In this document: positions 1 to 9,364 of the stretch, in pieces
How the letters are laid out: each line of letters begins with the position of its first letter
Position numbering within the stretch: the first letter of the stretch is position 1
NCBI GenBank assembly: GCA_023138875.1
Contig: JAGLOO010000025.1
Location: 1 to 64,000, forward strand
Reading direction: 5' to 3'
Source: Bacteroidales bacterium
GTDB taxonomy: Bacteria > Bacteroidota > Bacteroidia > Bacteroidales > GCA-2748055
Length of the DNA stretch: 64,000 bases
Notes under the pieces: model-generated
Told to the model about the DNA's origin: nothing
What the model saw: the letters and a program-made list of their open reading frames with translations, nothing else
Database searches by the model: none
Translations under genes and position numbers: made by a program

Positions 1-179
1 TCGAAAAGAGTGACGAAAACAGGAAAGGAATGGCCAATCTTCACCAGGAGTGCGATATACTGATCGATCAGTTAAGAGCCATTGATAACAGGCGGCTCAT
101 AAAGAAGATAGGTAAATTGCCTGATTCCGTAGTCAATACCACCAGGGAGAATCTGAGGATTGTACTAGATTTGGATTAA
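1..179 (+). CDS. C-terminal end of an unidentified protein (5' truncated by window)
   Basis: An open frame enters from the window edge (first full codon at base 3) and stops with TAA at 177-179, giving about 58 residues. The visible part is charged and probably helical, with no signal, membrane segment or motif that I recognise. It converges on the sulfatase gene, leaving 8 bases between the two stops. No function can be assigned from this fragment; the full gene lies outside the window. Confidence 0.5.
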   Translation, partial: EKSDENRKGMANLHQECDILIDQLRAIDNRRLIKKIGKLPDSVVNTTRENLRIVLDLD

Positions 180-187
180 TTCAATTT

Positions 188-1741
188 TCAGATGTCCTCT
201 GACATATCATCCAGTGTCTTCAATCTGAATCGATCCAATTCGGCTGGTACGTGCTCATTTTTCATGATCGACTCCATCTGTTGGATGATTTCGGGATGCT
301 CATCTGCCACATTTTGCTGCTCCTGAATATCCGTCTCAAGGTTGTATAGTTCCAGCTCGAGGTTTCCATCCCGGATATCCTTACGGATCGCTTTCCACTG
401 CTCCATCCTGACTGCCTGCTGGCCATTGGACTCCGGAAATTCCCAATAGAGGTACGGGTGTTTCTTCTGATCACCTTCTCCTAATAGCTCTGGCAAATAA
501 CTGATCCCATCCACATCTTCAGGAATATCTGCGCCAGCCACATCGCACAGCGTGGGTAACAGGTCCCAGAATGCGGAAATGTGATCTGATTCGGTTCCGG
601 GTGCTATATTTCCTGGCCAGCTGGCAATCAATGGTACTCGGATCCCGCCCTCATGTAAAAATCCCTTGGCCCATCCCCTTTCTGATCTGAAAGGGCCGCC
701 CGAATTAAACCACGGGGAATCTGTACCACCATTAAAGGTAGGGCCATTATCAGAAGAAAAAATGATCAGTGTGTTTTCATACAACCCCTCCTCCTTCAGT
801 TTCCCGACAAGTTCTCCAATCCGTTCATCCAGGTAGGATACCATGGCAGCATAGGCAGCATGCGGATAACGATGCGGGAAATAACCCTTATCGCCCGGGT
901 AAGGAGGTTCGTCACCAAACTTATCCAGATAATAGTCAATCCATTTTTTCGGAGCCTGAAGTGGAACATGAGGGATCGGTGATGCCCAGTAGAGAAAGAA
1001 AGGGCGATCCCGGTCTGCGTCGATAAAACTGATCATCTCTGAAAACATCACATCAGGAGCATACTCAGACAGGTTGTACCTGGAGTAACTTTCCTGATTC
1101 AGCGGATCTGCATCACTATCCAGTTTTGTGTTTGGTGCAACAGTGTCGTTATCCAGGTGAATCCGGTTTTCGTTCAGGTAAAGATGAACAGGATTATACG
1201 TATGAGCCTGCCGCTGGCAATTGTATCCACAGAAAAAATCAAATCCTTGCCGGGTTGGAATACCATCAGTATGGGGAGCACCCAATCCCCATTTACCAAC
1301 CATTCCGGTTTTATATCCTTCAGACTGCAACAGTTTACCAATGGTGACAGTACCTGTGGGTATGGGCCGCTGTCCCTCCAGTGTTGAATCGGCGATCATG
1401 GCGCGATAATCCCACACCATGCCCCGCTCCCCCCACTCATCATTTCCACGTATATAGGCATGACCGCTGTGTTTACCGGTCAGAAGCACACAGCGGGACG
1501 GCGCACATACCGGCGATCCTGAATAGTGCCGGGTAAATTTCATTCCGGTGGCTGCCAGTCTGTCAATATTGGGTGTTTCGATCAGCTCCTGTCCATAACA
1601 ACCCAAATCCCCATACCCCAGGTCATCTGCCAGGATAAATATAATGTTGGGTTTACTATTTCCCTTCTCCTTTGTTTTCAGAGTACACCCTGTCAACAAC
1701 AAGATTCCTGAAGTAAGAAATATGCATGTTCGTATATTCAT
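188..1741 (-). CDS. S1-family sulfatase, lipoprotein
   Basis: This 517-residue sulfatase hydrolyses sulfate esters, most likely on a glycan. The N-terminus is a lipoprotein signal with the lipobox LLTGC (Cys19), so it is probably anchored in the cell envelope. The metal-binding Asp pair is in LADDLGYGDLG (39-40). The formylglycine signature CAPSR starts at Cys79, followed by LLTGK. Later blocks such as SSDNGPTFNGG and GGIRVPLIASWPG are typical of arylsulfatase A-like S1 enzymes. The length is normal and the frame intact. The DUF1080 gene lies upstream on the same strand with a 39-base gap, so the two are probably cotranscribed. The family is certain; the sulfated substrate is not readable from the sequence. 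Confidence 0.93.
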   Translation of the reverse strand: MNIRTCIFLTSGILLLTGCTLKTKEKGNSKPNIIFILADDLGYGDLGCYGQELIETPNIDRLAATGMKFTRHYSGSPVCAPSRCVLLTGKHSGHAYIRGNDEWGERGMVWDYRAMIADSTLEGQRPIPTGTVTIGKLLQSEGYKTGMVGKWGLGAPHTDGIPTRQGFDFFCGYNCQRQAHTYNPVHLYLNENRIHLDNDTVAPNTKLDSDADPLNQESYSRYNLSEYAPDVMFSEMISFIDADRDRPFFLYWASPIPHVPLQAPKKWIDYYLDKFGDEPPYPGDKGYFPHRYPHAAYAAMVSYLDERIGELVGKLKEEGLYENTLIIFSSDNGPTFNGGTDSPWFNSGGPFRSERGWAKGFLHEGGIRVPLIASWPGNIAPGTESDHISAFWDLLPTLCDVAGADIPEDVDGISYLPELLGEGDQKKHPYLYWEFPESNGQQAVRMEQWKAIRKDIRDGNLELELYNLETDIQEQQNVADEHPEIIQQMESIMKNEHVPAELDRFRLKTLDDMSEDI

Positions 1742-1780
1742 TTTCCCTTTATTAGTGGTCTAAAGGTGAAGCTGATTGGC

Positions 1781-3163
1781 TTAGTCCAGCTCCCGGATCC
1801 TTATGTTTTTGAAACTGACTTCGTCGCCATGGTCCTGAAGAAGGATATGTCCGCTTTCAGCTTCCCCGAATGCAGGCCATTTTGAATACTTGCTGTAGGC
1901 CACCAGTGCTTTCCACATCTGGGTACCCCGTTCATATTCAATAACTTTTACCCCATTCAGGTAGTGTGATACTTTCGATCCTTTTACCTCGATCCTTGCC
2001 CGGTTCCATTTACCGACACCATTGAACCGCTTCTTCCTGTTATCCTGCCCATACAGGTACGCATCTGCTTCGATCAGGTCATACAGGGAGGCCAGTGTCC
2101 TGTTTCCGGAAATGCCATTTTTGGCATCCGGATGATTCTTATCATCCAGGATCTGGAATTCACATCCGATGGCCGATCCTGCTCCTGTATTCAGGTCGGG
2201 ATCCACAAAATACTTGATCCCGCTGTTGGCTCCCTCGGTGATCTTCAAATCCACCTCGAGTATAAAGCTCTTGTATTTTTTAATGGTAACAATATCACCA
2301 CCATGAGCCGATTCACCTCCTCCACTCTTTTCCACAGATAACACACCTTCGCTGATGTCCCATCCTTTCTCCGGGAAATGATCCAGATTGGCACCTCTCC
2401 ATCCTTTGGTGGTTTTTCCATCCCAAAGCAGTTTCCAGCCCTCTTCCCGCTGCTGTGCGGTTAAATCATTGGTCAGGTAGCTAACTTCCTGAGCCAGTGA
2501 TGCATCTGATTTCATGTATTTCTCAGGATCCTCAATGAGGATGCGGATGTTTTTCCAGCGAATTTCTTTTCCATCAAGTGCAGCATCATTTATGCCATGA
2601 ATCTGGAGTGCAATAAATCCTTCGGAACGGGCATCATCCACCAGGTTTGCAAAATTTGTTCCATTGATATAAGTCCTGATGGTACTTCCCACAGCTTCGA
2701 TCCGTACATGGTTCCATTCTCCGCGCTTATTCACTTTGGCAGCACATTGATTGTATGACATTGGATAGAGCCATCCCCGGTCCGCTTCCTCATAAATCCC
2801 TCCGGCCCACGGCCTGTTGTCATGATCATCGCACTCCACCTGGTACCCATTGACACGTTCGGTTCCATCAGGTTTGGTAGCGATGCTCCGAAACTGCACC
2901 CCTGAGTTGAGCCCCCTGTCCATTTTCATCTCGTATTCCAGGATAAAATCACCATACACTTTTTTAGTGGCAACAAAAGTGTTCGGCGTCCCCGTTTTTG
3001 AAACTCCGATGATCTCACCGTTCTCCACCCGGTACTCGGCTTTACCATCCAGTTTCTCCCAGCCTTTCAGGTTCTTCCCGTTAAATAATTCCACCCACTC
3101 CTGGGCATTCAGTGTAAATGCTCCCACGCACGCAATTAGAACAAAGGTACTTAGTCTTTTCAT
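1781..3163 (-). CDS. Secreted protein with two DUF1080 (3-keto-disaccharide hydrolase-like) domains
   Basis: A 460-residue protein with a Sec signal peptide ending near residue 20 (AFTLNAQ). Two concanavalin-like DUF1080 domains follow, at about 22-210 and 240-458. Each begins with an F/W-rich element ([16 protein letters not shown] and [16 protein letters not shown]) and ends in a KNIRI strand. Some DUF1080 proteins cleave 3-keto-glycosides; others are only glycan-binding. It precedes the sulfatase in one transcription unit, which suggests work on the same glycan outside the cytoplasm. Both domains look full length. Calling it a hydrolase is inference from the family. Confidence 0.85.
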   Translation of the reverse strand: MKRLSTFVLIACVGAFTLNAQEWVELFNGKNLKGWEKLDGKAEYRVENGEIIGVSKTGTPNTFVATKKVYGDFILEYEMKMDRGLNSGVQFRSIATKPDGTERVNGYQVECDDHDNRPWAGGIYEEADRGWLYPMSYNQCAAKVNKRGEWNHVRIEAVGSTIRTYINGTNFANLVDDARSEGFIALQIHGINDAALDGKEIRWKNIRILIEDPEKYMKSDASLAQEVSYLTNDLTAQQREEGWKLLWDGKTTKGWRGANLDHFPEKGWDISEGVLSVEKSGGGESAHGGDIVTIKKYKSFILEVDLKITEGANSGIKYFVDPDLNTGAGSAIGCEFQILDDKNHPDAKNGISGNRTLASLYDLIEADAYLYGQDNRKKRFNGVGKWNRARIEVKGSKVSHYLNGVKVIEYERGTQMWKALVAYSKYSKWPAFGEAESGHILLQDHGDEVSFKNIRIRELD

Positions 3164-3182
3164 AATTTCTACTTTTAATTTT

Positions 3183-3698
3183 TCAACTCTTTATTGTTCC
3201 GAAGTAAGCATCGGATTCGTGTAATATATTTTCATACACTCCTCCAAAATCATCAGCGCTGTTCGATATCCCATAACTCATCCGCAGGGTAGCGCTCACC
3301 CCGGCATTTCGCCTGGCCTGGGTCAGGTCTCTGTCCGCTATGATCAACCGTCTTTCAAACTGCGGGGTCTCCTTCCTGTTCTCCAATGATTCGGAAAGGG
3401 CCTTATCAGGATCTACTTTAAAAAGGAACATGTCCAGCGGAATGATTAGTTCAATGGTCTGGTTTTCGAAATCGGGTAGACTACCAGAAAGGGTCAACTG
3501 GGGACGAAACCTGGTCTGGTGGTTCTTCCAGCGCCAGTAAAAATTCACATCCCTGTTCTGAATGTATTTAACAGAAGAGGATTGAGAAATAGCAAGATCA
3601 ACCACGTTGCGCAGGCTCAGTGACACCACCAGTGCACCCTGGCCAAATAAACCAATTGGAAGAATAATAATGAAGGAAAGGATGAGTCTTCTTACCAT
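3183..3698 (-). pseudogene. TolC-family outer-membrane efflux protein, internally deleted remnant
   Basis: The ATG at 3698 gives 171 residues, against roughly 450-500 for a TolC-family protein. After a signal segment (LILSFIIILPIGLFGQG) comes a normal family start (SLRNVVDLAISQSSSVKYI, then RFRPQLTLSGSLPDF). The frame then jumps to a stretch that normally sits in the middle of the protein (DPDKALSESLENRKE, then LIIADRDLTQARRNAG) and stops soon after. Both the section following the first strand and the whole C-terminal half are missing. The reading frame is kept across the first junction. It starts 10 bases after the adaptor gene, so it was the outer-membrane part of that export operon. It is unlikely to be functional. 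Confidence 0.7.
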
Positions 3699-3708
3699 GC
3701 TTGTACAA

Positions 3709-4695
3709 TCACCTCTGTAATTCCAATTCATGCAGATTTTTGATCGATGAAATATCCGAAAGAATAATGCGGTCACCCTCTTCAAGACCCTCAACGATTT
3801 CTATGTATTCGTCGGTCTTGAGACCGGTTCGGATATCACGCAATACCGCCTGTCCCGACTTAATTATATACACCTGGTGTTCCCGGCCACGTCCTATGAC
3901 AGGTCCATTGGCAATGCGAAGCACACTGTCGCGTTCGGCTCTGACAATTTCAAGATTCACATTCAAATTGGGCCTCAATTTAAAATGGCTGCTCTCCTGC
4001 AGGTTCACATCAAATTCGATCTTCCTGTCGTGAATCACCGGGCTTACTGTTCCCACCACACCGGTCAGTATCTGATTATCAATTCTTACATAGACTTTCG
4101 TTCCGGTTTTAACATGGTCAGAGAAATCATCATCCACTTTTCCCTGAATCTTAAAGTTGGAAAGGTCGGACATCTCAACCAGCAAACGATCAGAATTCAC
4201 TTTCTCACCTACTTTACCCCTGACAGAGAGGATAATCCCTGCCGAAGGGGCTCTGATAATCATCTTGCTGAGCGCCTCCTCCTTGGTCGTCAGTACCTTT
4301 TCCTGCATTTCGATCTGGAGTCTTAAACCCTCATCATCTGCCTCCAGCTGCTGCAGCTTGATAGCGTTCTTTTCCTTCAGCATTATGAGGTCCTTTTCTG
4401 CAAGTTCCAGTTCCTGGTCAGCCAGCTCTGACTTGAGTGAAGCTATTTTGAGGTTCTTTACCTGGACATTATAATCCAGGTCCACTTTCACACTCCTTGC
4501 ATTCAGCCAGTTTTTCCGAAGGGCATTCTGCTTGACCTCCAGCTGATCCTGGATATTATCAATCTCAATAATTTGAAGATCCTGGGTTTGAGAAGAATCG
4601 GATGTAAATGGTACAAAAACCACAACAACGATCGCTGCCATTAACAACAGTGGTATCCCTATATAAATTCCGCTACGAAATCGTGACATTTTCAA
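3709..4695 (-). CDS. HlyD/MacA-type periplasmic adaptor, probably shortened
   Basis: A 328-residue membrane-fusion protein that would bridge an inner-membrane exporter to TolC. One N-terminal membrane segment (about 9-29) is followed by a coiled coil (50-140), a lipoyl half-motif (SAGIILSVRGKVGEKV) and a beta-barrel region. The first lipoyl half that should precede the coiled coil is absent: the chain passes from the linker after the membrane segment directly into IIEIDNIQDQLEVKQ. Relatives are usually near 400 residues or more. The hairpin also looks shortened around ELADQELELAEKDL. The frame is intact, so this could be a real short adaptor or an in-frame deletion product. Its neighbour, the TolC remnant, is clearly broken. 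Confidence 0.75.
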   Translation of the reverse strand: MKMSRFRSGIYIGIPLLLMAAIVVVVFVPFTSDSSQTQDLQIIEIDNIQDQLEVKQNALRKNWLNARSVKVDLDYNVQVKNLKIASLKSELADQELELAEKDLIMLKEKNAIKLQQLEADDEGLRLQIEMQEKVLTTKEEALSKMIIRAPSAGIILSVRGKVGEKVNSDRLLVEMSDLSNFKIQGKVDDDFSDHVKTGTKVYVRIDNQILTGVVGTVSPVIHDRKIEFDVNLQESSHFKLRPNLNVNLEIVRAERDSVLRIANGPVIGRGREHQVYIIKSGQAVLRDIRTGLKTDEYIEIVEGLEEGDRIILSDISSIKNLHELELQR

Positions 4696-4788
4696 AAAAA
4701 ATGAAGGGTGCTAATCAAATAACGACGAAAGTTATAAAACATATACATAATAGCCCTCATTTTACACATGATTGTCCTGCATAGTCCG

Positions 4789-5702
4789 CTAGTAGACATT
4801 TCTGACCCGTCGGTTGAAAAGAAAAATCAGGCGTGAAACTGCTGTCAAACCGGAAGCAGAATAGATGATCCAGACAGGTAATTCTAATGGGATACCCAGA
4901 TGGGTGGTGATTCCCATGATCCGGGAAAGTTCCCCGGGAAGCACTAGTAATTCATTATTGAAAGCGGTCAGGCTCTCTTCCAGTCCAAAAAGCTGCAGCG
5001 CCAACCCAGCCAGTAACAGCTGAATTCCAAGGACCATACACACCATGGCGGCCGATCCTGCAACCTTCTTGTGGCTCCATTTGCGGCCTAGATGAGCACT
5101 AAGGCCATGATGATCAACTTCGGGGCCATCAACGAAACCACAATTCTATCCAGATCCCTCCCGGTATTGAAGAGAAGCGAAAGAACAAACACATAAAGAA
5201 GACCCAGAATACCCAGGCACAACGGGAAGAGCAGAGACGTAAAAGAAGAAAACACAGTCAGACCAAGGATATATAGCACAACCATCAATACAGCAAGTCT
5301 CCTTGTTCCATGGTAGGCCCTGAGCCTGGTAATCTGATACGGACGGAAAACAGCGTCAAAATAGCGGGATTCCCAAGACAAGCAGGAAGAGTGCCATTGC
5401 GACGATTACCCTGGCCCACCTTACCGAAGAAGCTGTATTTTCGGCCACAGCTAAACCTCTTTCCGCTTCCTCAAAGTCCATTCCCAATGTATTCAGGTTA
5501 TCCTCATACTTCTCCTTATGGAACTTCATCACAGCGTTGAATTGCCTGTAATAGTCCAGCAACCTGAACTGTTCAATTCCGAAAGATCATTCTCTTGATA
5601 GATGATGTCAAGGAAATTATTTACACCCTGTGATACAAAATAGCCGGTTGTGAAACCGGCCAGCAATACAATAATGGTAACCAGGGTTTTCCTTGTGATC
5701 AC
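4789..5702 (-). pseudogene. Broken multi-pass membrane protein of the export locus
   Basis: Pieces in different frames read as one roughly 300-residue membrane protein. A GTG start at 5702 overlaps the HlyD stop by four bases (GTGA) and leads into a membrane segment (TLVTIIVLLAGFTTGYF). A helical soluble stretch follows, then about six more hydrophobic segments. Frame changes are needed near 5575, at 5358-5361 (removing one T from the coding TTTT restores GIPLFDAVFRPYQI) and near 5093. The last piece ends at 4789. I do not recognise the family. Its position between two adaptor genes suggests an exporter subunit. The lesions could be real or due to sequencing error. Confidence 0.6.
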
Positions 5703-7009
5703 ATCTCCACCTGTTTGGTAATAGCCGATTTTATTGGATTCAGTACGCGCTGAAGCATACGCATCTTATCGGTCAGGATCTCTGCCTGGCCCTGCATGTT
5801 CTGGCTGAATGTAATCTCATAATTATAGTAAGTGCGAAGTCCCGCAGGCAATTCCACCTCCACTGTGTAAAAATCATCATCCGGGACCTTTGAAATATTG
5901 CTTACATATCCCTTTACCATCCCGAATTCCAGGTGAGGATAATTGTCAAACTGAATGTTTACCTGGTGTCCGATCTTCACCTTTCCTGCTCCTGCCATGG
6001 GCAGGCTTATCTTGCCCACCATGGAACCTGATTCTGCCTGAATAATGGTTAACACCTTCTCCCCCGCCTTCACATTCTGGTTTTCACTCCAGAACCTGTT
6101 GAATGTCACCGCACCACTTACCGGTGCCACAAGAAGATAGTTCTGTTCCCATGAAGCGGTGGAGGCTTTCAGGTTATTGAGAGATTCCTCCAGTGTATTG
6201 ATATTCCGGGATCGCTCTTCCTGCTGTTTCAACTCCAGGTCCACGATCTGTTCTCCTATCCTGCCTACATTGATGTTGTTTTCTGCTATCAGGCTCACAA
6301 TCTCCTGCCAGTTATTGCGCTTTCCCAACATCTGAGAACGCGAATTTTCCAGATCAGACTCCGAAACCACAGACTCTTCATAAAGCGTGGCATTGCGGTT
6401 AAACTGACGCAGAGCCAGGTTGTACTCCTCCTCTGCGATCCTGGCTCTTTCAGAAAGGCTACTTGTATATTCCTGTTGCTTCACAAGTTCTGAATGCAAC
6501 AACTGGATCCTGCGCTGATGATAGTCGAGCCGCTTAAATTCCACATAATCCCTGTAAGCTTTAAGGAAAATGGAGTAATTGGTCTGGATGGTCCCCAGTT
6601 GTACATTCTTCAACTCGGGAAGGTCGTCCGGAATATCTTCAATATGGATGGAATCGAGAAAAGCCAATCCTGTTTTTAGCTGCATTACATCTTCGAAAAT
6701 GGCAGGATTCTCGATCATAACAAGCACGTCACCCGCAGTGACCAGCTCATTATCGTTTACAAATAATCGTACAATTTTACCACTGGTGCGGGCTTCAAGA
6801 TCGGCAGGCGGATTGACGGATGTAACCACGATCCTGGCACGTTTGGTATCGGGATACTTAAATACCCAGCTTCCGAATATCAAAAGAGCAAGAAGGAAAA
6901 GGAAAAGAATACTTCCATTTCGGGTGATCCAGCCCGGGATCCTTCCCAGCATGTCTTCAACTTCATTGCGCTGAAGCTCAATTTTCCTGGAAGATCTTTC
7001 TGCAGGCAT
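5699..7009 (-). CDS. HlyD-family secretion adaptor
   Basis: A 436-residue adaptor of the type that Bacteroidota pair with peptide- or bacteriocin-exporting ABC transporters. A short cytoplasmic start is followed by one membrane helix (about 33-50, ILFLFLLALLIFGSWVF). Then come a first lipoyl half (DLEARTSGKIVRLFVND), a long coiled coil (about 140-285), the second lipoyl half (LLVAPVSGAVTFNRFW) and a C-terminal barrel domain. The length is normal and the frame intact. No peptidase-ABC transporter lies next to it; the next gene is the broken membrane protein. If that loss is real, the adaptor is an orphan. Confidence 0.85.
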   Translation of the reverse strand: MPAERSSRKIELQRNEVEDMLGRIPGWITRNGSILFLFLLALLIFGSWVFKYPDTKRARIVVTSVNPPADLEARTSGKIVRLFVNDNELVTAGDVLVMIENPAIFEDVMQLKTGLAFLDSIHIEDIPDDLPELKNVQLGTIQTNYSIFLKAYRDYVEFKRLDYHQRRIQLLHSELVKQQEYTSSLSERARIAEEEYNLALRQFNRNATLYEESVVSESDLENSRSQMLGKRNNWQEIVSLIAENNINVGRIGEQIVDLELKQQEERSRNINTLEESLNNLKASTASWEQNYLLVAPVSGAVTFNRFWSENQNVKAGEKVLTIIQAESGSMVGKISLPMAGAGKVKIGHQVNIQFDNYPHLEFGMVKGYVSNISKVPDDDFYTVEVELPAGLRTYYNYEITFSQNMQGQAEILTDKMRMLQRVLNPIKSAITKQVEM

Positions 7010-7049
7010 GATGATTAAGATTGGTTGAGGCTAATATAATAAAAAGTCA

Positions 7050-8549
7050 CTAAACTGAGTTTATAGATATAAATCTCATGTGATTTATATAAACATCCTG
7101 GAAGAGAGGTTCAGATTCCAGGCTTATATGTGACGTCATCTGCAAGATTGAACTGGTGGCTGAAGGGTCTGAGAACAGAAACATCTTTGCACCGATCAGT
7201 GCAGTATTGCCCAATTTATGCATGCTGTCGGAATAAAATCCCAGCATACCGGTCTGATGCAAATTGTTCAGGTTAATATAATTTCCAAATGCTCCTGCTA
7301 TATATACAGAAGAGATATCTTCAGGTTGAATAGAAAGCCTGTTCATCAGGATCTCAAGGCCAGCTGCTATAGCAGCTTTGGCAAGCAGAAACTCCTGGAT
7401 ATCCGTCTGGGTAAGCACAACCGCTCCAGCCAGTCTGACCTCCTGATCACCATCAAGGATTTCTCCATGTTCACCCAGGTATCCCCCATGCAGCAGTTCA
7501 GCCACAGCATCAATCAGACCACTGCCACAGATACCTTTAGGATCAGTATTCCCTATAATCTTGCAGACCCAGCCATCCGGCCCGGATTCAACGGAAGAAA
7601 TAGCCCCCGTGATCGCCAGCATTCCCATGGAAATCCTGGCGCCTTCAAAGGCAGGGCCGGCAGCAGTGGAAGCACATAACAATTGCGTTTGGTTGCCGAT
7701 AACAATCTCTCCATTGGTACCCAGATCAATTAGTACTGAAAACTCCTCCCGCTCATGCATTCCGGTTGCCATGATACCGGCCAGTATATCGCTGCCCACG
7801 AAATTTCCTATGGAAGGATAAAAACTGATATCACGACAAATATCCTTCCATCCCAGGTCATCTGATGTAAATCTCTTCAATCCCAGGTCTGGGGATTCAA
7901 ATGGGTAAAATGACAGCGGCTTGATATCAGATCCACAGAAAAAGTGCTGCATCACTGTATTACCGACAATGACAATCCTTTCCAGCTTTTCAGTTCTGCC
8001 ATCCACCATCCTTCCAATCATCTCGCCAATCTTTTCACGGATCATCATTTTCAGTGCATCAGCACCATCCGATAACGCTGATTCAAGCCTGGAGATCAGG
8101 TCACTTCCATATTGACTCTGCGGATTCAGGGCTGTCTCAACTGCCAGCACCTTTGCTGTTTGAAGATCCAACAGTTGTGCCACCAGAGTGGTGGTCCCCA
8201 GGTCCACGGCCACTCCCAATCCGTCACCGGAATTAAATTCAAAATCGGATTCATCAGCCTGGATAATAGTCTCATACTGTCCGACTTCCAGAACCAGGTC
8301 TGACTGGCATGTACTGAGGCAAGCCAGCCTCCAGTCCGGGGCCAGGTTCAGTTCATCCAGCCTTTTTCTATGAAAAGCATCGGTTTTAATTTCTCCGTCG
8401 AGCAACCGCACCTTGCATTTCCCGCATGTACCTTTTCCGCCACAGGGAAATTCAACACCCAATTCGTGCAGTATATCTATTAAAGGAGAGTTCCTCCTGG
8501 CCAATATCTCCTTTCCAAGGGGGACCAGGTTAACGGTTACCATTTCCAA
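7050..8549 (-). CDS. RACo-like reductive activator of corrinoid proteins (2Fe-2S ferredoxin plus ASKHA domain)
   Basis: A 499-residue protein expected to use ATP to reduce the inactive Co(II) form of a corrinoid protein back to Co(I). The N-terminal ferredoxin domain carries plant-type 2Fe-2S ligands Cys36, Cys42, Cys45 and Cys77 (CGGKGTCGKC). The rest is an ASKHA/DUF4445 region with phosphate-binding motifs VAVDLGTTTLV (about 113-123) and LIDLGTNGEIVIG, and a late YIAGAFGNYI block. This is the architecture of RACo and of O-demethylase activating enzymes. The corrinoid protein gene lies 3 bases upstream on the same strand, so the pair is surely cotranscribed. Function is inferred from family and context, both strong. 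Confidence 0.9.
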   Translation of the reverse strand: MEMVTVNLVPLGKEILARRNSPLIDILHELGVEFPCGGKGTCGKCKVRLLDGEIKTDAFHRKRLDELNLAPDWRLACLSTCQSDLVLEVGQYETIIQADESDFEFNSGDGLGVAVDLGTTTLVAQLLDLQTAKVLAVETALNPQSQYGSDLISRLESALSDGADALKMMIREKIGEMIGRMVDGRTEKLERIVIVGNTVMQHFFCGSDIKPLSFYPFESPDLGLKRFTSDDLGWKDICRDISFYPSIGNFVGSDILAGIMATGMHEREEFSVLIDLGTNGEIVIGNQTQLLCASTAAGPAFEGARISMGMLAITGAISSVESGPDGWVCKIIGNTDPKGICGSGLIDAVAELLHGGYLGEHGEILDGDQEVRLAGAVVLTQTDIQEFLLAKAAIAAGLEILMNRLSIQPEDISSVYIAGAFGNYINLNNLHQTGMLGFYSDSMHKLGNTALIGAKMFLFSDPSATSSILQMTSHISLESEPLFQDVYINHMRFISINSV

Positions 8550-8552
8550 TGA

Positions 8553-9221
8553 TTATGCAGCGAGCTCTTTCAAATACTCAACAGCACCGCGTGGATCCGG
8601 AGCATAGAAATCAGCTCCTATATTAGCGCGAAAATCGTCGTTCAGGGGAGCGCCTCCAACCAGTATCTTGGTATCCGGGTTGACCTCTTTGATCTTCTTT
8701 ACGATCTCTTCCATATTGGTCATGGTGGTTGTAAGCAGGGCAGAAAGTCCAACCACGGCACCTGGATTTTCAGAAATGGTTTGATTGAAAGTATCTTCAT
8801 TCACATCTACACCCAGATCAATGATACTCCATCCGCCACCCTCAATCATCATGGCAACCAGGTTCTTCCCGATGTCATGCAGGTCACCTTTGACAGTCCC
8901 AATGATAAATGTTCCTTTGGTCTTGACGTCACCTGATTGAAAGAATGGTTTTAAATGACCCATGGCAGCGTTCATGGCCTTTGCAGACATCAGCATCTGG
9001 GGAACAAAAATTTTATTCTCTGAAAATTTCCGGCCTACACGGTCCATAGCCGGAACCAGGGCTTCTGTGAGCACATCAGCGGGTGCGACTCCATTGTCCA
9101 GGGCCTGCCTGGCCAGTTCATCAGCTCCATCCTCTCCTTTCATCTGGGGTGGATAGGGAGAATTCTTATCGACCTTGCCTGATTCGACTGCCTCACCAAG
9201 TTTTGTTAAGATGGGATCCAT
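8553..9221 (-). CDS. Corrinoid methyl-carrier protein (MtaC/MtbC-type)
   Basis: A 222-residue B12-binding protein. The N-terminal half (about 20-95) is the helical cap of methionine-synthase-like corrinoid proteins. The C-terminal half is a Rossmann-type cobalamin domain with DLHDIG (113-118), where His115 would be the lower axial cobalt ligand. GLSALLTTTM and LVGGAPLND follow and match the rest of the binding signature. It would accept a methyl group from a methyltransferase I and hand it to a pterin-dependent methyltransferase II. It heads a two-gene operon with the activator and is divergent from an AraC regulator. No methyltransferase I gene is adjacent, which is unusual. Confidence 0.92.
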   Translation of the reverse strand: MDPILTKLGEAVESGKVDKNSPYPPQMKGEDGADELARQALDNGVAPADVLTEALVPAMDRVGRKFSENKIFVPQMLMSAKAMNAAMGHLKPFFQSGDVKTKGTFIIGTVKGDLHDIGKNLVAMMIEGGGWSIIDLGVDVNEDTFNQTISENPGAVVGLSALLTTTMTNMEEIVKKIKEVNPDTKILVGGAPLNDDFRANIGADFYAPDPRGAVEYLKELAA

Positions 9222-9275
9222 TTGATACAGATTTAATTATTTATAATAGGTTACAATTTATTCCCTGTAAAAATA

Positions 9276-9331
9276 GTCAATATGAACCATTAAGTTGATA
9301 TTTCTTTCACATATCATAATGCTATATTGAC
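9276..9331. promoter_or_regulatory. Inverted repeat GTCAATAT / ATATTGAC between corrinoid and araC-type genes
   Basis: GTCAATAT at 9276-9283 is matched by its exact reverse complement at 9324-9331, with 40 bases between. It lies in the 143-base gap between two divergent starts. A pair of AraC dimer sites is a natural reading. The region is AT-rich, so an 8-base match by chance is possible. Confidence 0.35.
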
Positions 9332-9364
9332 ATTATTAATATTTTTACACAAAATAAAACCAAT

